Shown: positions 9,430-20,347, counted from the first letter of the stretch. The stretch is DNA of 64,000 nucleotides from Vesta saturnalis (GCA_036346205.1 JARFJB010002033.1:684501-748500), one strand, 5' to 3'. Notes: a model not told the origin generated them from the letters alone. Numbers and translations: made by a program.

Positions 9430-10765
9430 TTTGTTGTCACGATTGCAATGTATCGACTGAGATGGGACTGTTCTTACTTTGACCTTGAAAATTCTATTTT
9501 TAGATTTCTCGGAATTGAGCCTGAAATGGTGGGGGAAGCTGAAAATTGACCTAGATAACAATCTATTTTTAGGAATTATGACCCTCACTCGACCAGAACA
9601 ATGGATCGTCTTTGTTCTTTTATCAGAGGTGTGACCTTGAAAATTGTAAGCATAGACTTTGAAGCGTCGGCTTGAACAATGAATCACCTTTGTTCTTGAA
9701 AGTTGATTTCTCAGAATTGAGCCTGAAATGGTGGGGGTAGCTAGATAACAATCTATTTTTAGGAATTATGACCCCAACTTGGCCAGAACAATGAATTGCC
9801 TTTGTTCTTTTCTCATAGGTGTGACCTTGAAATGGGGGGAAGCGGCTACCTGTGTTGCGAAACAGATCCCCTGTTTTGGGAAACAGCTCCCCTGTTTTGG
9901 GAAACGGCTATGTATCTTTGGGAACCGGATCCGGTTCTTAGGAATACTACCTCATCCTGGTGGTTTAGGATAGTAGTATGAGGCCACATAAGCACAATCC
10001 TTTTATTACAATTTAGTCAATACAAGAACTTTGAATAACCTTTGACCTTGAGGTACTTGAAATACCCTGCGCAAAGCCATTTCTGACCTGAACCACATAG
10101 GTCAATAAACTTTGCTGGGGGGGCGTAACCTTGAAATCGATGACCATAAAAAGGTCAATGAAGTTTGACTACCAGCACAGACAATAATCTGTAACACGAT
10201 ACCCCAGCGGGTGACCTCGAGAATAACTGTAATAACTAAATTAACAACTTGGCTCAGGCAAGAATTGTTGACCTTGACCCTGAAAAGTAGAATCCCCTAT
10301 ACCTTGAAAACTCTATTTGATACCCTGACCTCGAGAATTGTAATTAACCCACATAACCCCGGCCAAATTCTAAGAATTGCCTGGTGCCCTTGAAAACTTT
10401 CTGTCAAATTAACACACAGCCAAAGAATTTATTGGTGACCTTGAACATGTCCTAGCCTTGAAGACCGATGCAGGGAACGTGGTCTTGAAAAACCTTGTAG
10501 TTTTGAGGTAGGCAAAGTGATGACCTTGAAGAATATATGCAGGTAATGTGTACGATGACCTTGAAAATCATTGACCTTGATGTGGACAATCTGCAGGTTA
10601 GCGCCAATGACCTTGACCTTGAAAAACAGCCTATTAACTTTTCTAGTTACTTCAATGACATTGAGGAATAAGCCTTGATGCAGGTAATGTATACGATGAC
10701 CTTGAAAACCATTGAACTTGATGTGCACAATCTGTACGGGAAGGTGTATTATTATTATTATCAAA
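9430..10765 (-). repeat. Right arm of long imperfect inverted repeat with TGACCTTGA motifs
   Basis: Reverse-complement partner of 2190-4000. It contains twelve exact copies of TGACCTTGA (the minus-strand form of TCAAGGTCA), starting at 9480, 9632, 9822, 10043, 10269, 10436, 10521, 10556, 10572, 10608, 10614 and 10697. The copies at 10608 and 10614 overlap. None occurs in the opposite orientation within this arm. The inner end (9430-9990) is the best-matched portion. The interval 9205-9429 between the capsid fragment and this arm is AT-rich, with a duplicated ctcttcacaacactttaggt near 9312 and 9409. Confidence 0.85.
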
Positions 10766-10834
10766 ATTGCATTAGAAGTGGCATAGCATATCTACTAGCT
10801 TTGCTATAGACGAAGTGCGCCAGGATCACCCTAG

Positions 10835-11173
10835 CTATACTACTAATCCGTACTTTTCTTCCTGTATGAAACAGGCAGTGTTGAATACTATCTCGTCGTC
10901 CGCCAGACCTTTGCGTTTCGGCAAATCTCTAATATCATCATCACCGTTGATTGTTATACTAGCGGGTTGACGTAACTGATTGGAAAAGTGTAGATATCTT
11001 TGAAGAATCTGATTGTACTGCTGCCATTTGTCATGGTTGGTCATTTTGGTTTTTAAAACTTTATCCATATCGTTACCCAACTGGGTTAATATGTTGTTTT
11101 GCGTGACATCTGGCGCTTGCAGACGCTGTATAAAATCCATATGTAGAAAAATCATCTTCAGATTGTGGTCCAT
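10835..11173 (-). CDS. Small Polinton-associated protein, unknown function (ORF A)
   Basis: A clean 112-codon minus-strand ORF from ATG 11173. It is helical and basic-acidic, with KMIFLHMDFIQRL near the N-terminus, then TQLGNDMDKVLKTKM, then WQQYNQILQRYLHFSNQLRQP. The pattern of a short N-terminal helix, a D-x-x-M-x-K-x-L segment and a WxxYxxxLQRYLHF box matches a small conserved protein found beside the ATPase in insect Polintons. No biochemical role is established that I know of. It lies just downstream of ORF B, two bases apart, in the same direction, which is consistent with a compact viral-type gene block. Confidence 0.6.
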   Translation of the reverse strand: MDHNLKMIFLHMDFIQRLQAPDVTQNNILTQLGNDMDKVLKTKMTNHDKWQQYNQILQRYLHFSNQLRQPASITINGDDDIRDLPKRKGLADDEIVFNTACFIQEEKYGLVV

Positions 11174-11175
11174 AG

Positions 11176-11508
11176 TTATTGAAACAAATTACCCAGAATT
11201 CCGCCAAGTAATGGTCTTAACAGGAGCGGTAGAAATGCGCCGCCCTTTTGTACGAGAAACTGTTTCTTCTTTTTTATAAAATCACCTCTCTGTGCCAGCC
11301 ACCTTAAAGTGTGCTTAGCCTGAGAGAGTCGCTGCTTCTGACCAGCTGACAGAGGTACACGACCTTTTAAAATACTATGTGCACACTCGCAAATGCATTC
11401 CACCTGCTTACTATCCAGGCATTTCAATAAAGCGTCACGTTGACTGTTACTTAATCTGGCTAATGCGCGCAGGATATCGGTGTTTTCGATTAAAGGCTCA
11501 ACCATCAT
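11176..11508 (-). CDS. Small Polinton-associated protein with C-terminal hydrophobic Gly/Leu tail (ORF B)
   Basis: A clean 110-codon minus-strand ORF from ATG 11508. The N-terminal two thirds is helical with SNSQRDALLKCLDSKQVECI and CECAHSILKGRVPLS (cysteines in a CIC-EC arrangement), followed by a lysine-rich patch (IKKKKQFLVQKGG). The tail is hydrophobic, AFLPLLLRPLLGGILGNLF. I recall this architecture from Polintons and related elements in many invertebrates: a helical ring-like first half, then a VQxGGFLPxLL tail. Its role is unknown; a membrane- or DNA-associated virion component is only a guess. It sits between ORF A and the ATPase remnant, all on minus. Confidence 0.65.
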   Translation of the reverse strand: MMVEPLIENTDILRALARLSNSQRDALLKCLDSKQVECICECAHSILKGRVPLSAGQKQRLSQAKHTLRWLAQRGDFIKKKKQFLVQKGGAFLPLLLRPLLGGILGNLFQ

Positions 11509-11553
11509 ATATGATGTAATCTTTATGACTGTGAGGCTTAAACCCTTTTTTCG

Positions 11554-12170
11554 CTATATATATACTTGGCAAATACCTTGAGGCCCGAGTATGTTTGTTT
11601 TATAGCGTAGCACATCCGGTGTATTCTGTTTTAAATCAAACAATAAATATCCGCGCGGATTAGAAGTAGCATCTTGGTACACAGCCTCTAAAAATTCGGA
11701 TTGTCAGGTGAAATCTGCCTTGATAAATGCTGTATCTGTGCCCTGTCACGTGGGTTCTTAAAGAAGATTATGTAATGAGCGTTGAGACAGATATCTCGCT
11801 GTCCACGTCCTTGATGAAATATGTTTTGCGTTAATAAAAACGCGCTTAGATTTCTATGATGAAACCCCTTTGTAAAAATATCAACCACCGAACTGTTAGT
11901 CTCGCACATTAGATCGTTAATTATTATTAAGACCGGTTTTTCACCATCAAACTTCTTCATATCAAGTAATCCTTTCTGAAATTCCACTGAGCAATCTTTG
12001 AATAATGGTTGCCATTCACCGTAAAACCAGATAATTTTTTTAAAAGCTGTATGGCAGATAGTTTCGATATTTTTTAGAAAATCAACGATAAAATACGATT
12101 TTCCACACCCCGATGGCCCCGCTACTATTGCAGAAAAGGGATCATTAAACTGGCCTTCACCACGCTAATC
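11554..12170 (-). pseudogene. Polinton FtsK/HerA-type packaging ATPase (ATP), frameshifted and 5'-truncated
   Basis: The minus frame opens after a stop near 12170 and reads through GQFNDPFSAIVAGPSGCGKS. GPSGCGKS is the Walker A loop (about 12096-12119). Walker B is PVLIIINDLM with the acidic residue near 11910. Further conserved features are FLLTQNIFHQG and HYIIFFKNPRD, the sensor-like segments of Polinton and poxvirus A32-type DNA-packaging ATPases. A frameshift near 11690 moves coding to the last frame (DATSNPRGYLLFDLKQ...), which ends at TAG 11554-11556. No in-frame ATG is seen. The enzyme would pump DNA into capsids. Its orientation is opposite to the capsid genes, and it lies outside the inverted-repeat arm. 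Confidence 0.85.
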
Positions 12171-12369
12171 GATACTAAAGAGTATTCTGTTATCATCACA
12201 ACTCAAATACTAGGTGAAAAAAATCTACAATCACAGGTATATTCTACCGTTTTATCGTGCATCAAAATAATCCTATTTATTGTTCTTTTAAATATTTACT
12301 AAAAGCCAGCACGTGCTTTTAAATCGTACATTAACAATAAATAGTTTGATGTATATCAAATTATAATGT
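12171..12369. other. AT-rich spacer
   Basis: Possible remnant of the ATPase 5' end. A short inverted motif around attattgttc / aacaataaat is visible near 12275 and 12332. No gene is seen. Confidence 0.3.
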
Positions 12370-13200
12370 CTAAGGGGCTACGACAAGAGGGCACAGACCC
12401 TGACACAAGTCTTATAGCTATCTTACAAGTTAGCATTACGTCCCCCTTAGAATACTATTTCCAGTCAGGGGGCCACGACAAGAGGGGCACAGACCTAACA
12501 CAAATCCCCGAAGACCTGCCTTATGAGATAGCATTAGAGCCCATTATTAGAACATTTCAAATTTCCCACCGTAACCATTGCTAAGCCTTAGACCTCCAAT
12601 CAGAGCTCAGAAGCTAGATGGGATTAAGAACCAATCAGAAACTAATTAGGTAAAAGGGGCTGTCCTTAGGACCACCAATGAGAACATTGTATGCGTACGC
12701 ATTTGCCTACCTTCCAGGGACTGAACTGCCAGAAAGGCTCTTAATACAACCAAAAGGGTCCTAATTAGGGTGAAAACACCATCAAGGGGCTGAAAATGGC
12801 CCCCGAAAAGAAGCCGTCAAAAAAGGGGCGGGTGAAAGTGGGCTTGGTCTGACGTCAAAAAATAAAATGGCGGCCAAGGTGTCGTTGTTCTACTCACATA
12901 ATTATCTGTTTAGCAGATAAGAGCGTATAACGAATTCCAAAGTTGACAAACGCTAAGCGTTTTTTCAGCCCCGATACATGAAAACCTAATTAGCCGTAAA
13001 GGGAAACAACTTACAAGATTATTTGTTTAGCATATAACTACCACATTCATATGCAATAATTAAACTTTCAAATTCTGTGAAAAGCTGGGCTAAGCGTTTC
13101 GCCAGTTCCGCTACACAGAAAAAGCCGTAAAGGAAAACAGCACACAAGACCCAAGGATTAGCGCATTGGAGCCACAACGAGCACATTCATGTGTTGTAGT
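12370..13200. repeat. Diverged short tandem repeats, periods about 98 and about 120 bp
   Basis: The block gggctacgacaagagg(g)cacagacc near 12375 recurs near 12470. Downstream, a unit with atttgtttagcatataac and ttagccgtaaagg-aaaca recurs near 12895, 13020 and 13120, and again near 23800 beyond the retrotransposon cluster. No open frame of interest is present (the plus ORF at 12366-12584 spans the repeat itself). The 12600-12890 part is less repetitive and contains G-rich runs. Confidence 0.55.
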
Positions 13201-13214
13201 GTTTTGGGGTGGTA

Positions 13215-15620
13215 ACCTCTGATTCTACCCCAGGGGGCGCCCAGCAGGTTTACTCGGTTTTTTATCCTGTTTAGTGTTCTTTGTACATCGGGAAGCCAAT
13301 TAAGCGTTTTAGTGAAGAGTATTCCTAAGTAGGTGACTTCGCGTTGAAATGGGAGCCTTTCCTGACTTAGGGTGAGGGAAACATTACTGTCGGCTAGCTT
13401 TGGGAATTTATCTTCGGTCTAGTTAAGATGTCGGAAGAGGATTGCTTGTTTTTTGGTGGGATTTGAGTAGACTCTCCACCGGTTTGCCCAGTTGGAAAAG
13501 TTCGGGAGGAAGGCCGTTCCGCTATTTTGATTCACCGCCCAGAAGGCAGTCATCTGCAAACTGCACGACTACTCCGGGTTGTGTAACTTCGGGAATGTCG
13601 GAAGCGAAGATAGGGTAAAGGATCGGGGCTAAGGCAGAACCTTGCGGTACGTTTGCTGTAGGTTGAAAACGATCGGAAAAGGTGTTTCCTACTTTCACTC
13701 AAACTGATCGATTAGTCAGGTACGAGAATAGGAGTTTGGAGAAGAGGTCGGGTATGTTGAGGTTGCGGATCTTGTGTAGGAGACCGGCAATCCAGACCCT
13801 ATCAAATGCTTGCTTAATGTTCAGAAATAGTCAGATTGCATTGCTTGTGATTGAATGCTCTGGTGGTTTCTGTAAGCAGCTTCAACAAGGGATCGTGACA
13901 CGTTCGGTTGGGACGGAAGCCAAATTAGCGGTTGAGAAGTTCATTGAATTCAAGATCGTCCCTGAGTCACCTGGCTAGAATTTCCTCAAAGCATTTTCCG
14001 AAGCAACTCAGAAGGGAAATTGGGCTATAGGAGGAGGGTGTGGTTGGGTTGGAGTGGGGTTTGGATATCATGACGGTGGAGGCTGATTTCCAGTCCGTTG
14101 GGAAGTGGGACAGGGTTAGGCATTTGTTATAAATGTCGGAGAGTAATCGGAGGGCTGGGTCGGGCAGATGTAGAATTTTACGATTTAGGCCGTTAAGGCC
14201 TGGGCTGAATTTCGTTCTTTTTAAAATAATTTTTGACCTGGTTGGGAGTGATGGGGGTATAGAAAGGATTCTCGTTATCCAGTTGGATTACGGGAAGGTT
14301 AAGTGTGCGGAATTCTTCAAGGCGACTCTCTAGGAGTGCCTTGAATTAGGTGTCGAATTGGGAATCTTCTGGGAATCGTAAAATGGATTAGAGGTGAAGA
14401 CCGAAGAAGTTCCTTGATCGGAAGAGATTATGTTGCCCTGTGGGTCGGTTAAGTGGGATTTAGGAGTAAATTTCCTTCTGGTCAGTCTATCAAACTGTTG
14501 CCAGAAGAGTTTCCCGTTTCTGTAGTCTAACTGAGAAGTGGCTTTGGTCCAGGAGTCTTCAGTCTTCGGCGTGTTTGTTTTCTTCTCGCCTGATTAAGGC
14601 GTTAAGACGATTGTATTCAGTTTTGAGAGCCGGATCCCTAGGTCGCAAGAATTGACGATATATTCGTATTTTCTTTTTGATCCAGTTCACGATGTGCCGT
14701 AGGAGCGGTTTGCGAAAAATGTCGATGTTTTTCAATGGGACTGAGATATCGATCGCTTCCGTGATTACGGAAGTTAGGTCTCTAATGGCTTTCTCGACAT
14801 CTTGGATGGTTAGAAGATTGGGTGTTGGAAGGTTGTTGTTCGAACAATTTTTAATGACTGTATACTGAGGAGGATCTGGGGGGCTGGACAAAATGAAGTT
14901 TTGACCAGTAGTGGTAAATTATCTGAAGTGATCATGGTGCCTAAAAAGCAGTCAAGATCGAAATAGTGTGTTAAGGGTTCGGAAACAAGGATGTGATCTA
15001 TTATTGAGGCACTTAGATGTTCGAAATATGTAGGATGTGTGTTAAGGATTCGCAAAAGCGGCAACTGTAGCAGAGCTGATGATAAACTGATACCGTTGCC
15101 ATTGCTTCTAGAGTCACCTAATTGGGTGTGACGGGCATTGAAATTACCTAAGATGACAGCATTAGGGAGGTTGGAGGCGTAAATTAAGGGGTTATCGGAT
15201 ACTGTATTGTCCGGGCGGATTGTAGTAGGAAAGGAAAACGATCGGGGTGGGATCGTAGGTGCGCAGGAGTTGAAAGAGAGTGGACGGGAAGAAATTTTTG
15301 ATTATGAGGGTGGTTCCATGATGGCTGTTGTTTAGGTAGGTGTGATATGTGTTAAAATTAAGCGCGTATCTGTGTGTGAGTTTTGTTTCTGTGATGGAGA
15401 GAATATGTATATAGTGTTCGTTTTTTAAGTAGGGAGCGTTTCCGACGAACGCTCCTGGCATTAACTTCCCCTGCTAGGATATCCATTTTGGAGGAATTTA
15501 AGGATTGGGCACTCGGATTACGGAGACCGCCGTCCATGTGCCAGATACTCCGTTGGAAGTAGGATCGGGGAAGCGAGTCTATAACACAAATGATATTATT
15601 TCGCCGGTCGGGAAACATAC
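13215..15620 (-). pseudogene. Jockey-type ORF2: AP endonuclease and reverse transcriptase, multiply frameshifted
   Basis: Endonuclease traces come first: NARSVRRK near 15580, ITETKLTH near 15390, a GNFNARHTQLGDS-like segment near 15110, IDHILVS near 15000 and SDNLPLL near 14920. They match the exonuclease/endonuclease/phosphatase fold that nicks the target. A linker ORF at 14559-14891 (PLLRHIVNWIKKKIRI) leads to the reverse transcriptase: IKQAFDRVW near 13810, VPQGSALAPILYPIF near 13640 and the catalytic QFADDCLLG with FADD at 13549-13560. These are the standard RT blocks of the Jockey/TRAS-like group. At least six frame changes or stops exist. The enzyme would reverse-transcribe the element's own RNA at the cut site. 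Confidence 0.85.
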
Positions 15621-15639
15621 CGAAAAGGGTGTGTGTAAG

Positions 15640-16390
15640 GACTTGGAGAAAGTTTTTAATGGAAAAGGACTCGGTGTCAAGTATGGGTTACAGGCGTGCG
15701 GTGTCTTCCGAGCCGGATTCTTCAGAAGACAGGATGGGCTCGAAAGTTGCCATATTCGACGGGGAACTGGGAGGTTCCCCAACCTAGGTTAGCGGAGGAT
15801 TTGCAGGAAGAGGATCTGACTTTCGCCACAGTTGTGTCCACGGGTGGAGTGGGTAGGACACTCCTCAGCGGTATGCCCCATCTGCGTGCAGGTAGAGCAG
15901 TACTTGGGGAGAGGTTATCGGATAAGGGAGTGTTCGCAACTGTAGTGTCGCCCGAATATGACGACACCGCATGTGAGGAGCTACTCCAGGATAATTTGGG
16001 AAGGGATGATGATGCGGACCAGCGATGCGGGTGTGTTGGTGGCCTTGGAGGTGATGTGAACGACCATGCTCACATGTGGTAGATCGATCGCACCCCGGAT
16101 CTCTTCGACTAGGATGTTCTTATCTATGTGACGAATCACGCAGTAAAGAGAGGCAGGTCTAGGGTAGGAGTTGAAAGGACGAGGCCTGGAGAGTTGGAAC
16201 AAGGTAACGGTGGGTTCGTCGAAGTGGTCTCGCACCTTAAACTGTGTACACTCCGGTAAGGGAGAGGAGGTCTCTAGGCGACAGGTGTGGTTATGGTTGA
16301 ATGTTAAGTTCAATCAGGAGCTTTAAGGAGTTAAATAAGGATTTCTGGGTAACGATCGACTTTGGGATATTGCGGATGTAATATCTTGAG
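15640..16390 (-). pseudogene. Jockey-type ORF1 (Gag-like), C-terminal part with CCHC knuckle
   Basis: On minus, FNHNHTCRLETSSPLPE and FRV-type segments (KVRDHFDEPTVTLFQ) lead to PRPASLYCVIRHI. Further on, YCSTCTQMGHTAEECPTH gives a zinc knuckle of the form C-x2-C-x4-H-x4-C at about 15860-15905. A stop lies just before it and a frame change separates the pieces. Such knuckles in non-LTR ORF1 proteins bind element RNA. The upstream end abuts the P element at 16400; the missing N-terminal part resumes at 20064 on the far side. The Ser-rich end (SSEESGSED) overlaps the beginning of ORF2. Confidence 0.75.
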
Positions 16391-16399
16391 GATTGGGAG

Positions 16400-16430
16400 C
16401 ACGGTTACTTAAATAACGGTTGCCTCGTAA
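16400..16430 (+). repeat. P element left terminal inverted repeat
   Basis: Pairs with 20020-20053. The inner half, acggttgcctcgtaa, is an exact match to the complement of ttacgaggcaaccgt. The adjacent direct repeat is at 16391-16400. Confidence 0.9.
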
Positions 16431-16983
16431 CTTTTGGCCAATGGGAGCAGGGGCGGGAATACGTCACAGGTATGCTGATTCAAGTTTCGTGTTTATACGA
16501 GTATGATACGGGTTCACTCGCTGGTGCTGTCTCACTAAACTATGACGCGTCGAACTTGCAACAATTAAAATGTAATATTTTCTTAATATTTGTTTAGGAA
16601 TGATATTTTAAGAATTTACGCAATTTTCTAAATGACTTACGTCAAATCCCTATATAATAATGGGTTAAATCTACAAAAACATTTCATTAAATATTCGGTT
16701 AAGTTGTAGTACCATCTAGGCACCGATAATAATAAATTAAAAAAATATATTAGGTGTTTGCCTTATAATTCAACTAGAAAAATTATATTTATCTATTTTT
16801 TGTTTAGATAACACAAGAACGTATACTCAAAGAAATTACACATTGTATAGAAATATATTTATTCTGTAAACAATACAAACAAATGTCATTCCTTAACAGA
16901 TACACAAATGGCAAGTGTGCTTCTAAGTTGCAGTTTTTTTCATTTTATTAGCATATTTCCTTCCTTCATCAGTGCTTGACCTT

Positions 16984-19640
16984 TTATATTTTAGATAAGT
17001 TTTGCTTTCGTTGCTTGTTTATATATTTTATTCGAATAAATGTTCGCTGTCTAACAAATGCCTTAACAAGCTGACGAAGAACATCTAATAATTTTCTAAA
17101 TATATAATTTGTAGTTGTTTGTATAAATTTATTTGTAAATCTAAAATTTTTGCGGTGGAGTTTTATAAACAATTTGTCCATACATTGGACATTTTCTTGC
17201 CAGGATGAAGATGGTTGTGTTAAGCCACCAAAAGACAAACTTTGTATCCATGATGGTATACTGGACGAATACAGCGTAATCGGTTCATTTTTGTAAGTAT
17301 AGCAGCCAAGATTGGGGTATTCTTTGACACATTTTTTCGCCAAGTAGCACGCGATATATACCAAACCATCATTTTCTGATGATGTGTGAACAGAACTATG
17401 CACAGTAGATGCTGCTGTGCTGCTTGAACAATCGCTTGTGCTATATTCTTCATCTGCTTCTACTTGGATTGCCTCGGACTGAGTAGTTTCTTCTGTTTGT
17501 AGATTTGTTTCTATAGCAGCTTGTTTAAAAGCACCGGCTAATATAAATTCTTCTTCTCCAGATTCCAATGTTTCCTGCACATTAGTGTTCGTTGGCACTA
17601 TTCCGGGATTCTTACCAAGAAGAATCATTCTGAGCCTATACAAAGCATTAAGTGGCGCAGGGTGATCATGCAAGCCACCTCTCATGCGAATCTATAAGAA
17701 ATCCATTTAGTTAGAAAAAGTTTTTTGGAAGTTAACTCACTGTTTACCTGTGAAAATAAATTTTCAATACAGTCTTGATTTAGTCGATGGGTTAAGATAT
17801 AAGAAATTTCAAACTTCGTAGATAAATCTTTGGACAACTCTTGCAGGGAAGTGGTTGAAATAATAACGCCCTTTTGGAATATTTGTAAACAATTTTTTGA
17901 GATAACTCTCATCATCCAAAATTTTCATCTGGTTTTGTAAGTTTCTACCGAAAGGGACCTTTGTAATCACTGTTGCTGATGGTGTATAAGAATTCATAGT
18001 GTCAAACCAATTACTAGTTATTATTAACTTTGAACTTATTCGTTCATAACAAAAACTTTTAATAACAATTACTAGTTAGTTCTATGAACTCTCCAACATT
18101 TCTGGCGTGTTCTTTGTTTCCACCAGGCAAATAGTGCTTTAAAGTAGTTGCAGTAGTGTGGGACATGAGTTGAGCTGCCAACGTTACATTTTGTCTTTGC
18201 GATCTCTCACAAGTAATGTGAATTGGCATAAGTTTATGGCAAGAACTGATTGCTGTGGTTGTTTCTTTAATTAAATATTTCACTGGCTCTCTTGTTATTA
18301 GTGTTTGATTTTCCAAAATAAATCCATGGTCCAAAAACAAGTTCCTTGTTAATTTTAAGAGATGTGGCACATCTGCAAAAAAATAGATTTTCTCTTGTGT
18401 GAGGGTGAAAATAGAACGTTTTTTCAATCGTTATGTCCAAATCTTTCCAAAGACCCATGTTTCCGCCCCCGCAATCTGACACACAAGCCACAACGTTGTA
18501 ACCAATTTTGTTTAATTCAATTACTACTTCTTCTAAAATTGATTTAGCCATTTTAGTATCAAATCCAACAAACACTGGTTGCTTCCATGCATCAATAAGT
18601 CCTCTTGCCATTATTACTTGCATGTAATTGTGTGGGCCGCCTATTTCATCTAATTTTTGATCGTACTCGACCATAGAAGTCACTTTAACTTCATCGAAAG
18701 AGAGAACTGTTAATCTCTGACGATCAGTTTTGTCTTTACCGTAAAGATTCATTACATTGAAAATATCTTTTAGTAAACCGTGTCTTAAGTCTATCTGAGC
18801 CGCCCAACCTTGTAGAGTTGAGATACCAGGCAGGGGGTATTTCAGTGTTTGCCGGAGATAAATGTAAGCACGTTTACTGAAATATCTTATAGTAAATGCT
18901 TTGGATAATTATTCAGTGGTCCATCTTGCTTTCGTTTTTTTCTTTAACACAATATCCAGTTGATTTGGAGTTAGAAATTTTGAAAAACGTTCCCTAACTT
19001 TAATTTATAAATCTCCCCAATTTTCATCAACATACTTCTGCAAACTTGTATTTCTTTCTGTCGGGAGTTCCAAATCTTTTTCTTGATGTGAAATTTTGCT
19101 TTTCAGAAGCCGGTTCTCTTTGATCACTTCACTATATTTTCTTTCTAATACAGTGTATGGATCATCTGTACTAGTACCTGATATTTAATATGAAGAGTCG
19201 ACTTTTTGTATCTCTTTATTCATAATTAAAAGTTCTTGAACGGTTGCTTTTTGTTCCTTCTTTTTCAGCCTTCCGATTCTGTCTGTCGGTTCCTTTTCAG
19301 GTAGTGGCAGTAAATATAATGAAGGGATTGCTAGAGTAAAATTAGTTTTAATAATTAACGTAGAAATTTATTTCTTCTGAAAATTACTTACCTGTCTCTT
19401 TCAACTTTTTTGGTAAAGTATTCATTAATTTTGCTTGTATCACGTCTTCGTATTGATCCAACTCAAAGTGTTTGCTACAAATTCGTTTATTTGATGGGTC
19501 GAATTTGCCTTTTCGGTAACACAATCGAACCCATTCTTTCCTTAATAATCGATCTTTAGGAAATGACAAAAAACGAATTTGTTCCTTAACTTTTCCGTGT
19601 TGCTTTTGCATATCGCGACACTGCAAATCGTTCCGGTAAT
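16984..19640 (-). pseudogene. P-element transposase with THAP domain, disabled
   Basis: In minus order: a THAP zinc finger (CSVAIC near 19620, then after a frame change FLSFPKD, EWVRLCYRKGKFDPS and ICSKHF to 19440); an intron with GTAAGT donor near 19390 and CTAG acceptor near 19332; a leucine/lysine-rich coiled coil (19300-19100); the RNase H-like core with VLSFDEVKVT and ACVSDCGGGNMGLW (catalytic aspartates); IYFFADVPHLLKLTRN after a frameshift near 18410; and QDCIENLFSQ before a 57-bp intron (about 17749-17693) leading to MRGGLHDHPAPLNALYRLR. These are diagnostic of P transposase, which uses GTP and cuts the element ends. Stops at about 19183, 19000 and 18910 and the frameshift inactivate it. 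The C-terminal tail runs to TAG/TAA at 16984. Confidence 0.88.
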
Positions 19641-20019
19641 GTTTAATTTACCTAAAATTATTTTAAATGCACTGTTAATAAAATTTCTACAACTTTGTTT
19701 TTTTTGTTTTTCTACTATAGCTATTATAATATTGTACCTTTTTAATTAATGAATTTAATCACCAACTATTAAAGTCAAATATAAATAAACACAATAAACC
19801 CGCACTTATAACTAGAATTTTGCGAATTATAACAAACGTAAACGCTTCAAACAACAACAGCACATTTCAAAAACCTACAGCTTTTTAAATTTTGCAGTGG
19901 CCGCTTCCGCTTCGCACACGCTGGCTGCACGGTTACTAACCGTGCGCCGGCTGGACTTAACCGTGGGTTGGGCATACTCGTGACGTGGCGCTGACGTATC
20001 CTCCCCACTTCTCGTTAAC

Positions 20020-20053
20020 TTACGAGGCAACCGTTTCTATTTAGGTAACCGTG
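20020..20053 (-). repeat. P element right terminal inverted repeat
   Basis: Ends ggtaaccgtg at 20044-20053, followed at once by the second copy of the flanking direct repeat at 20054-20063. It is three bases longer than the left repeat owing to a small indel in the middle. Confidence 0.9.
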
Positions 20054-20063
20054 GATTGGGAGC

Positions 20064-20347
20064 GGGTTGGGTTAAGATTGTAGGAATCGCACAGGTAAAG
20101 GTGGCTGGGCGTGTGTGGGTAACAGGGCGGATTTGTGTGTAGGTTTTACGGAGGTGATGGAGCGTGTAGAGATGTAAGAATGTGTAGATGTGGTGGAGAT
20201 CGAGGAGTCGTTTGAGTTGTGAATCGGAGCGGGTTCTTGAGGATGGTGGTGGCGAGGCAAGGGTGTGTGCTGGTGTAGGTAGACGGGCGGCGTCGGGGGT
20301 TGGGATACAACCGTGAATGTTGCACGGTGGCGACCGTGGTTCACCAC
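20064..20347 (-). pseudogene. Jockey-type ORF1, N-terminal low-complexity part
   Basis: The minus frame from ATG 20347 encodes a Pro/His/Ser/Thr-rich low-complexity start (PPTPPVYLHQHTPLPRHHH, then a Ser/Thr tract). Such disordered N-termini are common in Gag-like ORF1 proteins of insect non-LTR elements. It ends where the P element target site begins and lines up in orientation with the ORF1 remainder at 16390-15640. It is not recognisable on its own; the call is from context. Confidence 0.5.

Larger units (their letters stand above)
16400..20053 (-). mobile_element. P element, about 3.65 kb, with terminal inverted repeats and flanking duplication
   Basis: Left terminal repeat 16400-16430 begins CACGGTTACTTAAATA. 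The right terminal repeat, 20020-20053, is its reverse complement apart from a 3-base indel and one or two changes. Flanking host sequence gattgggag(c) is present at 16391 and again at 20054, fitting the roughly 8-bp duplication typical of P elements (9-10 bases match here, because the first terminal base is ambiguous). Internally it encodes a THAP-domain transposase on minus. It is inserted in ORF1 of a Jockey-type retrotransposon, so it arrived after that copy. Terminal repeat and duplication are well preserved, but the transposase has several lesions. Confidence 0.9.

Noticed and set aside
4001..9430. Polinton DNA polymerase B and integrase
   Set aside because: Looked for on both strands within and around the fossil; no polymerase or DDE-integrase motifs belonging to a Polinton were found.
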